Shown: piece by piece, positions 34,616-45,536 of the stretch
Numbering within the stretch: the first letter of the stretch is position 1
How the letters are laid out: each line of letters starts with the position of its first letter
DNA from: Pseudoalteromonas sp.
GTDB taxonomy: Bacteria; Pseudomonadota; Gammaproteobacteria; Enterobacterales; Alteromonadaceae
Direction: 5' to 3'
Length of the DNA: 64,000 nt
Assembly (NCBI RefSeq): GCF_018402495.1
Contig: NZ_JAGYIU010000001.1
Coordinates: 62,001-126,000 of the forward strand
Program-made: the position numbers and the translations under genes
Notes under the pieces: generated by a model
What the model saw: the letters and a program-made list of their open reading frames with translations, nothing else
The model's database searches: none
Told to the model about the DNA's origin: nothing

Positions 34616-35209
34616 ATGCAACCGCCAAACGCCAACCCCCAACTGTTACCAAATGGCTTTTCTTATCAAAGTAAGGTGCTTAGCGCGCAAAAAAGCCTCG
34701 ACTTATTTTATTATTTGCAGCAAAACTTAAATTGGCAACAACCAAATATCACGGTGTTTGGCAAAACGGGGCCAATACCAAGGTTGCAATGTTTTATCAG
34801 TGAAGGGAATCTTGAGTACGGCTATTCTGGGCATAAGCTCGATTTAGAGCCTTGGCCAGACGTATTACTTGCTATGCGAATACGTTTAGAGAATCACCTA
34901 CAGCAACCGTTTAATTCAATTTTGGTTAATTATTATCGTGATGGCCACGATAGTATGGGCTGGCATAGCGATGATGAGGTTGAACTAGGGCCTGAGCCTA
35001 CAATAGCCTGTGTATCGCTTGGCGCAGAGCGATTATTTAAACTTAAACACAAAGTAAGCAACAGCATTACTAACATTAAATTACAAAGTGGTAGCTGTTT
35101 AATCATGAACGGCCAAAGCCAACAAAATTACCAACATGCATTGCCCAAACAAACAACGCTTAAACATCCTCGAATAAGTTTAACTTTTAGATATATCCAT
35201 GCTAAGTGA
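34616..35209 (+). CDS. alkB: AlkB-family 2-oxoglutarate/Fe(II) dioxygenase
   Basis: This 197-residue dioxygenase has the iron-binding HxD in GWHSDDEVELGPEP and the distal His and Arg residues in QNYQHALPKQ and PRISLTFR. It should demethylate alkylated bases in DNA or RNA. The layout (YQSKVLSAQKSLDLFYYLQQNLNWQQPNITVFGK, then the substrate strand PRLQCFISE) resembles the AlkB2/ALKBH2-like group rather than E. coli AlkB. No strong ribosome site is visible before the ATG, and no ada gene is nearby. It is divergent from rlmG and runs toward bolA. Confidence 0.88.
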   Translation: MQPPNANPQLLPNGFSYQSKVLSAQKSLDLFYYLQQNLNWQQPNITVFGKTGPIPRLQCFISEGNLEYGYSGHKLDLEPWPDVLLAMRIRLENHLQQPFNSILVNYYRDGHDSMGWHSDDEVELGPEPTIACVSLGAERLFKLKHKVSNSITNIKLQSGSCLIMNGQSQQNYQHALPKQTTLKHPRISLTFRYIHAK

Positions 35210-35281
35210 TAATAAGCATTAGCCATGTAACAGCTCCGGTTGTTATAGTAAGGGGACAATTTTGTTTTTAGGATGGTTTTT

Positions 35282-35593
35282 ATGTCAATGCAACAACAAA
35301 TACGTAACAAGCTAGCCGATGCGATTGCGTGCAAGCATTTAAATGTGATAAACGAAAGCCATATGCACAGTGCAGGCACTGAATCACACTTTAAAGTGAT
35401 TGTAGTTAGTGAGGAATTTGCTGGTAAGCGATTATTGCAGCGTCATCGTGAAATTAACGAAATTTTAAAAGATGAGCTGGCAAATCATATTCATGCGCTT
35501 GCGATGCACACTTACACCCCTGAAGAATTTACAGAGCACGACGGCGAAGCGCCGCAGTCACCTAATTGCATGGGCGGCTCAAAAGTTGGATAA
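35282..35593 (+). CDS. bolA: BolA-family protein
   Basis: This 103-residue protein has the BolA fold signature: VINESHMHSAGTESHFKVIVVSEEF then RHREINEILKDEL and HALAMHTYTPEEF. BolA binds monothiol glutaredoxins and also affects cell shape and transcription. The frame opens at ATG 35273, but ATG 35282 is better, with AGGA eight bases ahead and the usual family N-terminus. A tail with one cysteine (SPNCMGG) is as in E. coli BolA. It lies close to yajG and ampG, conserved neighbours in E. coli. Confidence 0.93.
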   Translation: MSMQQQIRNKLADAIACKHLNVINESHMHSAGTESHFKVIVVSEEFAGKRLLQRHREINEILKDELANHIHALAMHTYTPEEFTEHDGEAPQSPNCMGGSKVG

Positions 35594-35626
35594 CAGGTAA
35601 TAGTGGATTGGTTTGAGCTGTGAGTA

Positions 35627-35648
35627 ACTGATCAGATCAGTTTTTTTT
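35627..35648 (+). terminator. Terminator of bolA
   Basis: ACTGATC and GATCAGT form a compact palindrome followed by eight T residues. Confidence 0.8.
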
Positions 35649-35702
35649 GTTTTAGCCTTTAAACTAGCGCTAATTTTTATTGTAAAAGATATAGGATGAT
35701 CA

Positions 35703-36896
35703 ATGGTCATTAAGCCTAAAATTCGCGGATTTATCTGCACCAATGCACACCCAGTAGGCTGTGCAGAGCATGTACAAGAACAAATTAATTATGTTAAGCA
35801 GCAAGGGACGTTAAAAAATGCGCCTAAAAATGTATTAGTTATTGGTGCGTCTACAGGTTATGGCCTAGCGTCTCGCATTACCGCTGCATTTGGTGGTGGC
35901 GCTAAAACATTAGGTGTTTTCTTTGAAAAAGAAGGCACTGATCGTAAAACAGGTTCTGCGGGTTGGTATAATACGGCGGCGTTTCAAGCAGCCGCTGAAG
36001 CTGAAGGTTTATGGTCAAAAAATATTAATGGTGATGCGTTTTCTAACGAAATTAAACAAAAAACAATCGACACCATTAAAGCTGAATTAGGTAAAGTTGA
36101 CTGTATTATCTACAGCTTAGCATCACCACGTCGTACTGATCCAAATACCGGCGAAGTGTTTTCTTCAACGCTTAAGCCAATTGGTAATGCGGTGACCACC
36201 AAAAACTTAAATACGTCAAAGCGTGAAATTGATGAAGTAACCGTTGAAGCGGCAAATCAAGACGATATCGACAACACCATTAAAGTAATGGGTGGCGAAG
36301 ATTGGGAAATGTGGATTGATGCCCTTAAAGAGGCCGATGTACTCGCAGATAACTTTAAAACCACGGCTTACACTTATATTGGTAAAGAACTAACGTGGCC
36401 AATTTATGGTCATGCAACAATTGGTAAAGCCAAAGAAGATTTAGACCGTGCCACTGCTGCTATTAAAGCTGCTACCCAAGATTTAAACGGTGAAGCCTAC
36501 GTTTCATCGCTTAATGCGGTTGTTACTCAAGCAAGCTCGGCAATTCCAATTATGCCACTTTATATTTCTGCATTATTTAAAGTGATGAAGGCTGATGGCA
36601 CGTATGAAGGCACTATTGAGCAAATTCATGCATTATTTAGTGAAAACCTATACGGTGATTCACCACGCTTTGACGAGGGCGGGCATTTATTCCAAAACTA
36701 TAAAGAACTGGAAGATGACGTTCAATCTCGCGTTCAAGCTATTTGGGATAGTGTAGATACAGACTCAATTGATGAGTTAACCGATTACGTTGGTTACCAT
36801 AATGAGTTTTTACGCTTATTTGGTTTTGGTATTGACACGGTTGATTATGAACAAGATGTAAATCCTGTTGCGCCCATTGCCAATATGATTGACTGA
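35703..36896 (+). CDS. fabV: Enoyl-ACP reductase FabV
   Basis: This 397-residue NADH-dependent trans-2-enoyl-ACP reductase performs the last step of each fatty-acid elongation round. The N-terminus [20 protein letters not shown] and the nucleotide-binding [16 protein letters not shown] are diagnostic of FabV. The catalytic Tyr and Lys lie in the [22 protein letters not shown] region. FabV is usually insensitive to triclosan, and it is the typical enoyl reductase of Vibrio and many Alteromonadales. AGGATG precedes the ATG. It is a single-gene unit bounded by hairpins. Confidence 0.96.
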   Translation: MVIKPKIRGFICTNAHPVGCAEHVQEQINYVKQQGTLKNAPKNVLVIGASTGYGLASRITAAFGGGAKTLGVFFEKEGTDRKTGSAGWYNTAAFQAAAEAEGLWSKNINGDAFSNEIKQKTIDTIKAELGKVDCIIYSLASPRRTDPNTGEVFSSTLKPIGNAVTTKNLNTSKREIDEVTVEAANQDDIDNTIKVMGGEDWEMWIDALKEADVLADNFKTTAYTYIGKELTWPIYGHATIGKAKEDLDRATAAIKAATQDLNGEAYVSSLNAVVTQASSAIPIMPLYISALFKVMKADGTYEGTIEQIHALFSENLYGDSPRFDEGGHLFQNYKELEDDVQSRVQAIWDSVDTDSIDELTDYVGYHNEFLRLFGFGIDTVDYEQDVNPVAPIANMID

Positions 36897-36919
36897 TTAG
36901 TACATTATTAATGATTTTT

Positions 36920-36948
36920 GAAAAAGTCGCCTTGTGCGGCTTTTTTTA
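36920..36948 (+). terminator. Terminator of fabV
   Basis: AAAGTCGC and GCGGCTTT pair with one wobble across a short loop, followed by a T-rich run. Confidence 0.82.
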
Positions 36949-38594
<1,646 letters not shown>

Positions 38595-38595
38595 A

Positions 38596-39801
38596 ATGGG
38601 CTTAAAAACTTTCTTAGAAGATATCGAACCACATTTTGAACCAGGTGGTAAGCATGAAAAATGGTACGCGCTGTATGAAGCCGCTGCGACTATTTTTTAC
38701 ACGCCAGGTTATGTAAACAAAGGTTCAACTCACGTTCGTGATAACATCGACCTAAAACGCATGATGATTTTAGTGTGGATGGCGACGTTCCCTGCCATGT
38801 TCTTTGGTATGTTCAACATTGGTCATCAAGCTGCAATTGCACTTGGCAATGGCTTTGAGCTAGCGAATATTTGGCAAGTAGGTTTATTCCAGTTACTTGG
38901 CGGTGAATTAACCGTTGATGCAGGCTGGGGCGCAAAAATGTTCTACGGAGCCTGTTTCTTCCTACCTATATATGCAACTACTTTTATTGTGGGTGGTTTT
39001 TGGGAAGTATTATTTGCTTCTGTGCGTAAGCACGAAGTAAATGAAGGTTTCTTTGTAACGTCGGTATTATTTGCATTAATTTTGCCTGCAACGATTCCTT
39101 TATGGCAAGTTGCACTAGGTATTACTTTTGGTGTCGTTATCGCAAAAGAAATATTTGGTGGAACAGGCCGTAACTTCTTAAACCCTGCATTAGCGGGCCG
39201 TGCGTTTTTATTCTTCGCATACCCAGCGCAAATTTCAGGTGACACAGTATGGACTGCCGTAGATTCATTCTCTGGCGCGACTATGCTCGGTCAAGCGTTT
39301 GCGGGTACGTTAAATTATGCTACAGACATGGAATTATGGTGGAATGCGTTTTACGGATTCATTCAAGGTTCTATGGGTGAAACATCGACACTAGCTATAC
39401 TCATTGGTGGTTTGTTCCTAATTTATGTGCGTATCGCGTCTTGGCGTATCGTGCTAGGTGTATTCCTAGGTATGGTGGTAACGTCATCACTACTAAACAC
39501 TATTGGTTCTGAAAGCAATGCAATGTTTGCTATGCCTTGGTACTGGCACATGGTATTAGGTGGTTTTGCATTCGGTATGTTCTTTATGGCAACTGACCCT
39601 GTATCTGCTGCATTTACTGATAAAGGTAAATTAGCATACGGTGCGCTTATTGGCTTTATGGTTATTATGATCCGTGTTGTTAACCCTGCATACCCAGAGG
39701 GCATTATGCTAGCAATCTTGTTTGCTAACTTGTTTGCACCTTTATTCGATCACTTTGTAGTGCAAGCTAATATCAAGCGGAGGTTGGCACGTAATGTCTA
39801 G
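38596..39801 (+). CDS. nqrB: Na+-NQR subunit B
   Basis: This 401-residue membrane subunit has about ten helices and carries a covalent FMN on a threonine. The flavinylation motif SGAT is at residues 226-229, making Thr229 the expected attachment site. [22 protein letters not shown] and [15 protein letters not shown] are conserved loops. NqrB forms the main Na+ pathway and also binds riboflavin and quinone in Vibrio. It overlaps nqrC by eight bases. The FMN would be attached by the ApbE enzyme encoded downstream. Confidence 0.97.
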   Translation: MGLKTFLEDIEPHFEPGGKHEKWYALYEAAATIFYTPGYVNKGSTHVRDNIDLKRMMILVWMATFPAMFFGMFNIGHQAAIALGNGFELANIWQVGLFQLLGGELTVDAGWGAKMFYGACFFLPIYATTFIVGGFWEVLFASVRKHEVNEGFFVTSVLFALILPATIPLWQVALGITFGVVIAKEIFGGTGRNFLNPALAGRAFLFFAYPAQISGDTVWTAVDSFSGATMLGQAFAGTLNYATDMELWWNAFYGFIQGSMGETSTLAILIGGLFLIYVRIASWRIVLGVFLGMVVTSSLLNTIGSESNAMFAMPWYWHMVLGGFAFGMFFMATDPVSAAFTDKGKLAYGALIGFMVIMIRVVNPAYPEGIMLAILFANLFAPLFDHFVVQANIKRRLARNV

Positions 39802-40546
39802 TAATAACGAATCAATCGGTAAAACGTTAACCGTAGTTGTATCACTTTGTTTAGTGTGTGCAATTATTGTATCTTTCGCCTCAGTTCAGCTTCGCCCTTT
39901 ACAGCAAGCAAACAAGACCAAAGATATTCAAAGCAATATTTTATCTGCTGCGGGTATAAGTAAAGTTGACGATGTTTTTGAAACATTTAACACCAATATT
40001 GAAGCGCGAGTTGTTGATATGTCTACGGGTGAATTTGTAGACACAGATCCAAGCACGTTTGACTTTGAAAAAAGCAAATATGACGCTGCTTTAAGTTATT
40101 CACTTAAAGAAAAAGGTATTGAAGACATTGCGGGTATTCAGCGCGCTACAACACAAGCACCTGTTTACATTTCTAAAAAACAAGATGGCTCTACTGATAC
40201 TATTATCTTGCCAATTCAAGGGTATGGACTTTGGGGTATTATGTATGGCTTCTTAGCTCTAGAAAGTGATGGCGAAACTGTTAAAAGCATCAATTTTTAC
40301 AAGCATAACGAAACTCCAGGTTTAGGTGGTGAAATTCAAAACCCGCAGTGGACCGCTAAGTGGGAAGGTAAAGAATTACCAATTCAAATTGTTAAAGGCA
40401 CTGCTGGAAGTGATGAGCATAAAATTGATGGCCTTTCTGGTGCGACGCTAACATCAAACGGAGTTGAGTATGCGGTAGATTTTTGGACTGGTGAACATGG
40501 CTTTGGCCCTTTCCTTGCGAAAGTACGTGAAGGAGCATTAAACTAA
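39794..40546 (+). CDS. nqrC: Na+-NQR subunit C
   Basis: This 250-residue protein has an N-terminal membrane anchor (about residues 13-33) and a periplasmic FMN-binding domain. The covalent FMN motif [11 protein letters not shown] gives Thr218 as the attachment residue. [14 protein letters not shown] and [16 protein letters not shown] are conserved. It passes electrons from NqrD/E to NqrB. Its stop overlaps the nqrD start by one base, so translation is tightly coupled. Confidence 0.97.
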   Translation: MSSNNESIGKTLTVVVSLCLVCAIIVSFASVQLRPLQQANKTKDIQSNILSAAGISKVDDVFETFNTNIEARVVDMSTGEFVDTDPSTFDFEKSKYDAALSYSLKEKGIEDIAGIQRATTQAPVYISKKQDGSTDTIILPIQGYGLWGIMYGFLALESDGETVKSINFYKHNETPGLGGEIQNPQWTAKWEGKELPIQIVKGTAGSDEHKIDGLSGATLTSNGVEYAVDFWTGEHGFGPFLAKVREGALN

Positions 40547-41178
40547 TGGCTGATACTAAAGAAATGAAGGCGGTCCTATTTGGTCCCGTTTTCGCTAATA
40601 ACCCAATCGCATTGCAAGTACTGGGTATTTGTTCTGCGCTAGCGGTAACCTCTAGCTTAAAAAATGCACTTATTATGTCAATTGCTTTGACGTTGGTTGC
40701 GGGTTTTTCGAGTTTGTTTATTTCAACAATTCGTAACCATATTCCTTCGTCGGTGCGTATTATTGTACAAATGACGATTATTGCATCCTTAGTAATTGTT
40801 GTAGACCAGGTTCTGCAAGCTTTCTCCTACTCAACGGCAAAAGAGTTGTCTGTATTCGTTGGCCTAATCATTACTAACTGTATCGTAATGGGACGTGCTG
40901 AAGCATATGCAATGAAATCGTCGCCTGGTATGTCGTTCTTAGATGGTATAGGTAATGGTTTAGGCTATTCAGTAGTACTGCTTACAGTAGGCTTTATTCG
41001 CGAGCTGTTTGGTAAAGGTACTTTATTTGACGTTAGTATTATTCCACTTGTACAGGATGGTGGTTGGTATCAGCCTATGGGCTTACTCATATTACCGCCA
41101 AGTGCATTCTTCATTATTGGTTTATTCATTTGGGTACTCCGTACTTATAAGAAAGACCAAGTAGAAGCTAAAGCGTAA
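40546..41178 (+). CDS. nqrD: Na+-NQR subunit D
   Basis: This 210-residue integral membrane subunit has six helices. It is homologous to NqrE and forms with it an inverted pair carrying a shared Fe-S centre in Vibrio. The cysteine-containing [20 protein letters not shown] and [18 protein letters not shown] segments are the expected ligand helices. [13 protein letters not shown] is conserved. The ATG overlaps the nqrC stop by one base. Confidence 0.97.
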   Translation: MADTKEMKAVLFGPVFANNPIALQVLGICSALAVTSSLKNALIMSIALTLVAGFSSLFISTIRNHIPSSVRIIVQMTIIASLVIVVDQVLQAFSYSTAKELSVFVGLIITNCIVMGRAEAYAMKSSPGMSFLDGIGNGLGYSVVLLTVGFIRELFGKGTLFDVSIIPLVQDGGWYQPMGLLILPPSAFFIIGLFIWVLRTYKKDQVEAKA

Positions 41179-41188
41179 GGGGTGATAA

Positions 41189-41797
41189 GTGGAACATTAT
41201 ATTAGTTTATTTGTAAAAGCCGTTTTCATTGAGAACTTGGCGTTAGCATTCTTCCTAGGTATGTGTACATTTTTAGCGGTATCTAAAAAAGTAACTACTT
41301 CGATGGGTTTAGGTGTAGCGGTTATTGTTGTTTTAGGTATTTCAGTACCGGTTAACAACTTGGTTTACCATGCAGTATTAGCACCCGGCTCACTTGAGTG
41401 GCTTGGCTACCCAGAGGCGGATCTTAGCTTTTTACGTTTCTTAACTTTCATTGGTGTTATTGCAGCACTAGTGCAAATTCTTGAAATGGCATTAGATAAG
41501 TTCTTCCCACCGCTATACAACGCATTAGGTATTTTCCTACCACTAATCACAGTTAACTGTGCAATTTTTGGTGCGGTAGCCTTCATGGTTGAGCGTAACT
41601 ATAACTTCGGCGAGTCTGTTGTTTATGGTATTGGCGCTGGTGTGGGTTGGGCGCTTGCAATTACATTACTTGCAGGTATCCGTGAGAAAATGAAATATTC
41701 AGACGTACCAGATGGTTTACGTGGTTTAGGTATTACCTTCATCACTGTTGGCTTGATGGGTCTTGGCTTTATGTCATTCTCTGGTATTTCACTGTAA
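41189..41797 (+). CDS. nqrE: Na+-NQR subunit E
   Basis: This 202-residue integral membrane subunit has six helices. The ligand cysteines are in [20 protein letters not shown] and [16 protein letters not shown], matching the inverted partner helices of NqrD. The start at 41189 appears to be GTG (gtggaacat) with AAGGGGTGA upstream. It lies ten bases after nqrD and 17 bases before nqrF in the continuous operon. Confidence 0.97.
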   Translation: MEHYISLFVKAVFIENLALAFFLGMCTFLAVSKKVTTSMGLGVAVIVVLGISVPVNNLVYHAVLAPGSLEWLGYPEADLSFLRFLTFIGVIAALVQILEMALDKFFPPLYNALGIFLPLITVNCAIFGAVAFMVERNYNFGESVVYGIGAGVGWALAITLLAGIREKMKYSDVPDGLRGLGITFITVGLMGLGFMSFSGISL

Positions 41798-41814
41798 TAA
41801 TAGCGAGGTCAATC

Positions 41815-43038
41815 ATGGATATTTTCTTAGGCGTTGGTGTGTTTATCGCTATCGTTGTAATACTAGTTTTAATCATCATTGGTGCTAAATCTAAGCTAGT
41901 TGCAAGCGGTGACATCATCATAGGTATTAATGGCGATCCAGACAAAGCCATTAAAACATCAGCAGGTAGTAAGTTATTAGGTGCACTATCTGAGTCAGGT
42001 ATTTTCGTATCTTCTGCGTGTGGTGGCGGTGGCTCTTGTGGTCAGTGTCGTGTGCATATTAAAGAAGGTGGCGGTGATATTCTGCCAACTGAACTTGACC
42101 ACATCTCTAAAGGTGAAGCCCGTGAAGGTTGTCGTTTAGCGTGTCAGGTTAATGTTAAAAACGACATGGAAATTGAACTTGAAGAGTCAATTTTCGGTGT
42201 TAAAAAGTGGGATTGTGAAGTTATCTCAAACGATAACAAAGCGACGTTCATTAAAGAACTTAAGCTACAAATTCCAGATGGCGAGTCAGTGCCGTTCCGT
42301 GCGGGTGGTTACATCCAAATCGAAGCGCCAGCTCACCATGTTAAATATGCTGATTTCGATATTCCTGAAGAGTATCGTGGCGATTGGAATCATTTTGGTT
42401 TCTTCGACCTGGAGTCAAAAGTAGACGAAGAAACAATTCGTGCTTACTCAATGGCTAACTACCCAGAAGAAGAAGGCATCATTATGCTTAACGTGCGTAT
42501 TGCTACGCCGCCGCCAAGAAACTTAAGCCTACCATGTGGTAAAATGTCTTCGTACATTTGGTCACTCAAAGCAGGCGATAAAGTAACTATTTCTGGTCCA
42601 TTTGGTGAGTTCTTCGCTAAAGACACAGACGCTGAAATGGTATTCGTAGGTGGTGGTGCAGGTATGGCACCAATGCGTTCACATATCTTTGACCAACTTA
42701 AGCGTTTAAACTCTAAACGTAAAATTAGTTTCTGGTATGGTGCGCGCTCTAAGCGTGAAATGTTCTACGTTGAAGATTTTGACGGCCTAGCTGAGCAAAA
42801 CGAAAACTTCGTTTGGCACACCGCGCTTTCAGATCCGCAACCTGAAGATAACTGGGAAGGCTACACTGGCTTTATCCATAACGTGTTATTTGAGAACTAT
42901 CTTAAAGATCACGAAGCGCCTGAAGATTGTGAGTTCTACATGTGTGGTCCTCCAATGATGAATGCGGCAGTTATCTCTATGCTTAAAGATTTAGGCGTAG
43001 AAGAAGAAAACATCTTACTAGATGATTTCGGTGGCTAA
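41815..43038 (+). CDS. nqrF: Na+-NQR subunit F (NADH dehydrogenase)
   Basis: This 407-residue entry subunit oxidises NADH. An N-terminal helix is followed by a [2Fe-2S] ferredoxin domain with Cys69, Cys75, Cys78 and Cys110 ([10 protein letters not shown] and CRLACQ). The FAD domain shows [11 protein letters not shown] and the NADH domain [12 protein letters not shown] and YMCGPPMM. It ends the core nqr operon, and a hairpin terminator lies 32 bases downstream, so apbE may depend on read-through or its own promoter. Confidence 0.97.
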   Translation: MDIFLGVGVFIAIVVILVLIIIGAKSKLVASGDIIIGINGDPDKAIKTSAGSKLLGALSESGIFVSSACGGGGSCGQCRVHIKEGGGDILPTELDHISKGEAREGCRLACQVNVKNDMEIELEESIFGVKKWDCEVISNDNKATFIKELKLQIPDGESVPFRAGGYIQIEAPAHHVKYADFDIPEEYRGDWNHFGFFDLESKVDEETIRAYSMANYPEEEGIIMLNVRIATPPPRNLSLPCGKMSSYIWSLKAGDKVTISGPFGEFFAKDTDAEMVFVGGGAGMAPMRSHIFDQLKRLNSKRKISFWYGARSKREMFYVEDFDGLAEQNENFVWHTALSDPQPEDNWEGYTGFIHNVLFENYLKDHEAPEDCEFYMCGPPMMNAAVISMLKDLGVEEENILLDDFGG

Positions 43039-43070
43039 TACCCAAACTGATTAAATTTAGTTAAAATACC

Positions 43071-43105
43071 AGCCTAGTTACATTCTGTGTGACTAGGCTT
43101 TTTTA
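43071..43105 (+). terminator. Terminator after nqrF
   Basis: AGCCTAGTTACA pairs with TGTGACTAGGCT apart from one wobble and is followed by T6. Confidence 0.85.
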
Positions 43106-43138
43106 TATTAATATTTTAACCTATTAATTAGGGTTGTT

Positions 43139-44161
43139 ATGAATAAAGTAAATACTCCCCAAGGCATAATTGTCTTATTTATAATTATGCTGACTGTATT
43201 GTTATCTGGATGTGGAAAATCAGTCCCAGAGGAAACCTACTTAGAAGGTAAAACGATGGGAACAACTTACAACATCAAGTTTTACGCTGAGCAAGTTGAT
43301 TCTAAAAAAGTACAAGCAGAAATAGATGCTGTGTTGGTCGATATTAACCAGTCTATGTCGACCTATATTGAGGATTCAGAAATAAACACCTTTAACCGTT
43401 TAGGTGCTAATCAAGTCATGCCAATCAGTGATGATTTTAGAGCGGTTATTACAGAATCTATACGAATTGGTGATTCAACTAAAACACTCGATGTGACTAT
43501 GGGTCCGCTAATCGATTTATGGGGATTTGGTCCAGATAAAAAACCAACCAAACGCCCAACGGATGAAGCACTGGCAAATATGGTTAGTAAAATTGGCACA
43601 GATAAGCTGATTCTTAATGAGCAAGGGTTAGTTAAAACAGTGGCTGATTTAGAGTTGTCGTTTTCGGCTACCGCAAAAGGTTATGGTATTGATAAAGTGG
43701 CTGAGCTATTACAAAGTAAAGGCATTACAGATTACATGGTTGAAATTGGTGGAGAGCTTCGTGTGGCTGGGAAAAAGCCAAGCGGGCAAGATTGGCGAAT
43801 AGCGATTGAACAGCCAGATGCAAACCCGGGTGAGCGAAAAGTACACCGTGTATTAACACCGGGTAATAATAGCATTGCCACCTCAGGCGACTATAGAATA
43901 TTTTATGTCATGGATGGTGAAACCTATACGCATCTCATTGATCCAATGTCAGGCATGCCGATTAAGCACGACTTAGTCTCTGTAACAGTGTTACACCCTA
44001 GTGCCATGACTGCTGATGGTTTAGCGACTGCTTTAACGATAATGGGTATGGAAAAGGCACAACGTTATGCGCAGCAGCATGATTTGCCTGTGTATTTAAT
44101 TGCGAAATCGGCGCAGGGGTTAGTTACCTATTCAAGCCCTGCGTTTAAGCCTTATTTATAG
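43139..44161 (+). CDS. apbE: FAD:protein FMN transferase ApbE
   Basis: This 340-residue lipoprotein has the signal and lipobox LLSGC near residue 25 and the ApbE core: EGKTMGTTYNIKFY, GPLIDLWGFG, FSATAKGYGIDKVAELL, EIGGELRVAGKKP and MTADGLATALTIMG. In Vibrio the enzyme transfers FMN from FAD onto threonines of NqrB and NqrC outside the inner membrane. Its place directly behind the nqr genes fits that job. It is separated from nqrF by a terminator, and from nqrM by a 97-base gap with another hairpin. Confidence 0.95.
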   Translation: MNKVNTPQGIIVLFIIMLTVLLSGCGKSVPEETYLEGKTMGTTYNIKFYAEQVDSKKVQAEIDAVLVDINQSMSTYIEDSEINTFNRLGANQVMPISDDFRAVITESIRIGDSTKTLDVTMGPLIDLWGFGPDKKPTKRPTDEALANMVSKIGTDKLILNEQGLVKTVADLELSFSATAKGYGIDKVAELLQSKGITDYMVEIGGELRVAGKKPSGQDWRIAIEQPDANPGERKVHRVLTPGNNSIATSGDYRIFYVMDGETYTHLIDPMSGMPIKHDLVSVTVLHPSAMTADGLATALTIMGMEKAQRYAQQHDLPVYLIAKSAQGLVTYSSPAFKPYL

Positions 44162-44201
44162 TTTTTAGGTTTATATCCTTATCATGGGGGTATATAATGC
44201 A

Positions 44202-44233
44202 ATGAGCCCAGATATGATGTTTGGGTTCATTTT
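44202..44233 (+). terminator. Weak hairpin between apbE and nqrM
   Basis: ATGAGCCC and GGGTTCAT (one wobble) enclose 13 bases and are followed by TTTAT. A TATAAT just upstream (44193-44198) suggests that a promoter for nqrM overlaps the region. Confidence 0.45.
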
Positions 44234-44258
44234 ATTGCTGAACAATAGGGGCTAAGCA

Positions 44259-44471
44259 ATGTCACTTTTTTTTCTAACTTTTGGCTTACTTATTTTAATT
44301 GTCGCTGCGATGGCGATAGGCATGATAGTACAAAGAAAATCAATGGCGAGTAGCTGCGGTGGCTTAGGCTCTGTAGGTATAGATAAAGCATGTGATTGTG
44401 ATGATCCATGTGATAAACGCAAAAAGCGTCTGGCCAAAGAGCAAGTATGGAAAGAAAACCAAATTCTTTAA
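44259..44471 (+). CDS. nqrM: Na+-NQR maturation protein NqrM
   Basis: This 70-residue protein has one N-terminal membrane helix (about residues 2-24) followed by a cysteine cluster: SSCGGLGSVGIDKACDCDDPCDKRKK. This pattern is the NqrM (DUF539) family, which is needed for Fe insertion between NqrD and NqrE in Vibrio. AGGGG precedes the ATG by seven bases. It closes the Nqr gene set and ends at a strong terminator. Confidence 0.94.
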   Translation: MSLFFLTFGLLILIVAAMAIGMIVQRKSMASSCGGLGSVGIDKACDCDDPCDKRKKRLAKEQVWKENQIL

Positions 44472-44496
44472 ATAGATTTATTTCTGTTTAAACAAA

Positions 44497-44531
44497 AAAC
44501 CTCTCGTAGCTCACTACGGGAGGTTTTTTTA
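44497..44531 (+). terminator. Terminator of nqrM
   Basis: AACCTCTCGTAG pairs with CTACGGGAGGTT with one wobble around CTCA, followed by T7. Confidence 0.88.
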
Positions 44532-44602
44532 TTTATATCTTCAGCCAGTAAAATAATTGTGTTTTTATCTTGAACAGAAAATTCTCTTTGTTATACTCAT
44601 GT

Positions 44603-44632
44603 TCGAACTTTCAGTAAGTTTTGAAAGTTCGA
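44603..44632. repeat. Eleven-base inverted repeat abutting the FNR box
   Basis: TCGAACTTTCA (44603-44613) and TGAAAGTTCGA (44622-44632) are perfect inverted copies separated by eight bases, directly next to the FNR box. There is no T run, so a protein-binding site is more likely than a terminator. Confidence 0.6.
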
Positions 44633-44646
44633 TTGATGCGGATCAA
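44633..44646. promoter_or_regulatory. Perfect FNR/EtrA-type binding site
   Basis: TTGAT-GCGG-ATCAA matches the FNR consensus at every defined base. It lies 130 bases before the unknown membrane gene and about 890 bases before cyoA. FNR represses cyo in E. coli, so either gene could be the target. A TAATGC at 44669 would fit the -10 of a class II activated promoter. Confidence 0.72.
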
Positions 44647-44775
44647 AATCAGCTTAGCAAAATAATGCTAATGCGTTGAGATTGTATTTAATGCCATTGT
44701 ATAAGGCTTTACGGCTGCAACCTTTTTCGTTGCCAGTGTTATACCTAATTTTGTTATTAGTCATTTTATAGGTTG

Positions 44776-45210
44776 ATGTTTTTGAACTCACTTTCTTTTT
44801 TTCATAGCAGCGCTTTGCTTACTTTAGGTAAGTCGGTGTTGCCTGAGCGCTTGAAAAAAGCGAAGAAGGGCGTGAGTGTGGCTATAACATTATTAGTTTT
44901 TAATGCCGTTATGTTACTAAGTGGCGCTATTGAGGATGCTTTTAGGCTTGAAGCATTAGTGTGTGATGGTTTATTTATAGAACCGTTACTACACACTATT
45001 GTACAATTTTTAGCTCATCCTATCTTATCGTGTCAGTTACTTATTGGCCTTTGTTGGCTCTTGTTCCACATGTTTCCAGCGCGTCGTGCTGGAATAATCC
45101 TCCGTAAAGCAGCCTTTGCTTTTAGCGAGGCTAAAGTTCAGCAACCGGTGCAAGCTGCACATGGTTGTCGTGCTCCACCTAGCTTTACAGGTTGTCTGTT
45201 TACTCATTAA
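44776..45210 (+). CDS. Unknown 144-residue membrane protein ahead of cyo
   Basis: This 144-residue protein has two or three hydrophobic segments (about residues 33-51, 66-82 and 84-97), with basic loops (ERLKKAKKG, PARRAGIILRKAAF). The last third is polar with two cysteines (GCRAPPSFTGC). The frame opens at TTG 44773, and ATG 44776 is preferred, although the AGG before it is very close. I do not recognise the family. It is flanked upstream by a perfect FNR box and palindrome, and downstream by a 326-base gap before cyoA. The codon use does not look foreign. It is probably real, but this is not certain. Confidence 0.5.
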   Translation: MFLNSLSFFHSSALLTLGKSVLPERLKKAKKGVSVAITLLVFNAVMLLSGAIEDAFRLEALVCDGLFIEPLLHTIVQFLAHPILSCQLLIGLCWLLFHMFPARRAGIILRKAAFAFSEAKVQQPVQAAHGCRAPPSFTGCLFTH

Positions 45211-45536
45211 TTTTATGGGTATAGGTTACACCTGTGGTATCTAATTATTTATTCTTGCTGTAAATAACGATTACTTTCATTGTAGCTTAGTGTTTTTACA
45301 CACTCTCAGCCAACCACTCCTCACCCAAGTTAATTTTTATTGCGTTATATTAATGTGTTTAAAAAAGCTGGGTTGGTTCTGCTTGGTGGTTTTATTAAGC
45401 CAGTGGTCAATACTTCATGCTTGCATTCGCTCTGCATTATTGTAATTCAATCTTAATTAACTTGGGTTTTTATCAAATATCGTTGCTAACTATTTTTGGC
45501 AGCTAATAAAAACTCTTTAGGTTTTAGGATAGTCCC
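45211..45536. other. Gap upstream of cyoA containing widely spaced inverted repeats
   Basis: No coding frame is credible. ACCCAAGTTAA (45323-45333) is perfectly inverted as TTAACTTGGGT (45457-45467), and the match extends to 17 of 20 bases per arm. The 145-base unit could form a long stem and resembles a degraded miniature element. The cyo promoter must lie in this gap or upstream. Confidence 0.5.
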
